Source: Haloferax larsenii JCM 13917
GTDB lineage: Archaea; Halobacteriota; Halobacteria; Halobacteriales; Haloferacaceae
Direction: 5' to 3'
DNA length: 64,000 nucleotides
Assembly (NCBI RefSeq): GCF_000336955.1
Contig: NZ_AOLI01000021.1
Location: forward strand, 38,051 to 102,050
Below are positions 62,347 to 64,000 of this stretch, piece after piece. The notes under the pieces were generated by a model. It saw nothing but the letters and a program-made list of their open reading frames with translations, was not told the origin of the DNA and made no database searches. The stretch's first letter is position 1. Every line of letters begins with the position of its first letter. The translations under genes were made by a program, and so were the position numbers.

Positions 62347-63693
62347 ATGCGTTCGTACAAGGCAAAGATGGTCGAACCCATCGAACTCCCCTCGCGTGAG
62401 GAGCGGGAGGCTGCTATCGAAGAGGCGGGATACAACGTTTTCAACCTCGACGCCCGCGACGTCTACATCGACCTGTTGACCGACTCCGGGACGGGAACGA
62501 TGTCGGCAGACCAGTGGGCAGCGATGATTCGCGGCGACGAGGCCTACGCCGGAAGCCGGTCGTTCAACAACCTCGCCGACGCCGTCCGCGACGTGATGGG
62601 ATTCGAGTACGTCGTCCCGACGCATCAGGGTCGCGGTGCCGAGAACGTCCTCTACGGCGTGCTTCTCGAAGAGGGCGACGTCATCCCGAACAACTCCCAC
62701 TTCGATACGACCCGCGCCCACATCGTCAATCAGGGGGCCGAGCCGGTCGACTGCCCCTCGCCCGCATCGCGCGACCCGAACTCCAACGAGTCGTTCAAGG
62801 GTAACTTCGACATCGACGCGGGCTACGCGCTCGTCGAGGAAGTCGGCGCGGACTCGATTCCGGTCGTCGTGCTCACCATCACGAACAACTCCGTCGCCGG
62901 TCAGCCCGTCTCGATGGCGAACATCCGCGCCACCGCCGAGTTCGCCCGCGACATCGACGCGATGTTCGTCATCGACGCCTGCCGATTCGCCGAGAACGCC
63001 CACTTCATCAAGCAGCACGAAGCCGGCTACGAGGACACGTCTGTCGCCGAAATCGCCCGCGAACAGTTCGAACACGCCGACGCCATCACGATGTCGGGCA
63101 AGAAGGACGCACTCGTCAACATCGGCGGGTTCGCCGCCATGCGCGACGAGACGGTGTTCGAACACGCAAAGCAGCGCGCCATCCTCTTCGAAGGGTTCCC
63201 CACCTACGGCGGACTCTCGGGCCGCGACATCGAAGCGATGGCCGTCGGTCTTCGCGAGGCAGTCACGCCGCCGTACGTCCACGAGCGCGTCGAACAAGTC
63301 GGCGAACTCGGTGACATGCTCTCGGAGCGAGACGTGCCAGTCTACCTCCCGACCGGCGGCCACGCCGTCTATCTCGATGCCGGGGAAATTTTCTCGCACA
63401 TTCCGAAAGAGCACTTCCCCGGGCAGGTACTCGTCTGCGCGCTCTACCGCGAGGGTGGCGTTCGCGGCGTCGAACTCGGCGAATTCGCCTTCCCCGGTGC
63501 CGACCGTCCGGACCTCGTTCGCCTCGCGCTCCCGCGGCGGACCTACAGCCGCGAACACCTCGAACACATCGCCGAGACGGCCGAGGCAGTGATGGAGTCG
63601 GCCCACGAATACGACGGCCTCGAAATCGTCGAGGAACCGCCGATGAAGGAACTGCGTCACTTCTCGGCGAAACTCGAACCCGTCTCCGAATAG
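62347..63693 (+). CDS. tnaA: Tryptophanase
   Basis: A PLP beta-eliminating lyase of the tryptophanase/tyrosine phenol-lyase family, splitting tryptophan to indole, pyruvate and ammonia; 448 residues. N-terminal MVEPIELPSREEREAAIEEA and GYNVFNLDARDVYIDLLTDS match. The active site has YVVPTHQGRGAENVLYG, FVIDACRFAENAHF (Asp and Arg for PLP ring and carboxylate) and the PLP lysine in ITMSGKKDALVNIGG near 250. Tryptophanase rather than tyrosine phenol-lyase follows from the known Haloferax gene at this position; motifs alone do not decide it. Confidence 0.9.
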   Translation: MRSYKAKMVEPIELPSREEREAAIEEAGYNVFNLDARDVYIDLLTDSGTGTMSADQWAAMIRGDEAYAGSRSFNNLADAVRDVMGFEYVVPTHQGRGAENVLYGVLLEEGDVIPNNSHFDTTRAHIVNQGAEPVDCPSPASRDPNSNESFKGNFDIDAGYALVEEVGADSIPVVVLTITNNSVAGQPVSMANIRATAEFARDIDAMFVIDACRFAENAHFIKQHEAGYEDTSVAEIAREQFEHADAITMSGKKDALVNIGGFAAMRDETVFEHAKQRAILFEGFPTYGGLSGRDIEAMAVGLREAVTPPYVHERVEQVGELGDMLSERDVPVYLPTGGHAVYLDAGEIFSHIPKEHFPGQVLVCALYREGGVRGVELGEFAFPGADRPDLVRLALPRRTYSREHLEHIAETAEAVMESAHEYDGLEIVEEPPMKELRHFSAKLEPVSE

Positions 63694-63714
63694 CCCCCCT
63701 CGACAGCCCTGCTG

Positions 63715-64000
63715 TCACCGACCGTCCGAAAGCCGGGAGGCGATACTGTGCGGAAGTCCGACCGCTTCGATTCGGTCTTCGACTCGTTCGATATCGTACT
63801 CGACTCGATGCGTTTCGACCGTCAGCGCGTCGAGGTCGACCACCGCGTACGCGGCTCTCGGGTCGCCGTCCCGGGGCTGGCCGACGCTTCCCGGGTTCAA
63901 TACGATTCCTTCTCCGTACTGTTCGTACCCCTGCACGTGTGTATGGCCGAGGACCAGCAGGTCTTCCCCCGACAGAAGTCGCGGTGAGAAGTCGTCAGGG
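63715..64000 (-). CDS. YfcE/MJ0936-type phosphoesterase, 5' truncated
   Basis: The C-terminal 94 residues of a calcineurin-like phosphodiesterase; the start lies beyond position 64000. SGEDLLVLGHTHVQGYEQYG contains the GHTH metal motif, and IVLNPGSVGQPRDGDPRAAY the conserved NPGS block that marks the YfcE/MJ0936 subgroup. The C-terminus is IASRLSDGR. Substrate unknown; family members hydrolyse artificial or cyclic phosphodiesters. It converges on tnaA. Confidence 0.88.
   Translation of the reverse strand, partial: PDDFSPRLLSGEDLLVLGHTHVQGYEQYGEGIVLNPGSVGQPRDGDPRAAYAVVDLDALTVETHRVEYDIERVEDRIEAVGLPHSIASRLSDGR

Overview
The window is haloarchaeal chromosome, almost certainly Haloferax. The evidence is high GC with strongly acidic proteins, leaderless TATA-driven genes (a TATA-like box about 25-30 nt before many start codons), and a neighbourhood of pibD, mdh, hef, oapC-oapB-oapA, an origin, orc1, sec11, the DNA polymerase D small subunit, aspartate kinase and tnaA. 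From memory of gene content only, this matches the region around oriC1 of the Haloferax main chromosome. The species cannot be resolved here. No rRNA, tRNA or CRISPR array was found.

Layout. 0-0.3 kb: the first codons of a probable IS200/IS605-type TnpB gene and an IS-like hairpin. 0.3-12.8 kb: serA, thrC, small haloarchaeal conserved genes, cstA, an ArsA-type ATPase operon divergent from a His-rich COG0523 GTPase, and upp. 12.8-17.8 kb: a gene-free AT-rich segment with palindromes and two origin-box-like motifs, then a TAXI-type TRAP uptake operon with its DUF1850 partner. 17.8-26 kb: housekeeping genes (yigZ, hisB, hisA, glmM, hisI, pibD) among small zinc-finger and membrane proteins. 26-26.85 kb: a toxin-antitoxin pair framed by two copies of the 3' end of the ferredoxin gene. 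26.8-33.5 kb: ferredoxin, phosphate permease, a metY2-metX-metY1 methionine cluster and a Bat-type regulator. 33.5-44.7 kb: P450, pilin, NAD-dependent DNA ligase, an ABC exporter, a soluble transducer, uvrC and a CPBP protease. 44.8-52.4 kb: mdh, hef, the oap genes and two small genes, mostly transcribed leftwards away from the origin. 52.4-54.0 kb: the origin. 54.0-64.0 kb: orc1, sec11, the polD small subunit, an Old Yellow Enzyme homologue, a ZIP transporter, aspartate kinase, tryptophanase and a phosphoesterase cut by the window end.

How the parts work together. The origin holds inverted origin recognition boxes (ORBs) around an AT-rich stretch. One further ORB lies over the predicted start site of orc1 transcription, which suggests autoregulation. 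Replication and repair genes (orc1, polD small subunit, hef, ligN, uvrC, oapABC) lie within about 20 kb of it. Amino-acid genes (serA, thrC, lysC, metX, two metY, hisA/B/I) are scattered rather than in one operon.

Most notable observations: the toxin-antitoxin module between duplicated ferredoxin 3' ends, with helically phased operator repeats around its TATA box; ORB-like motifs away from the origin, including one inside the polD small-subunit coding sequence; two predicted leaderless mini-ORFs that run into the starts of downstream genes (lysC and a zinc-finger gene), one beneath a 28-bp operator palindrome; two unreported-looking 38-residue genes; and several short tandem-repeat arrays between genes.
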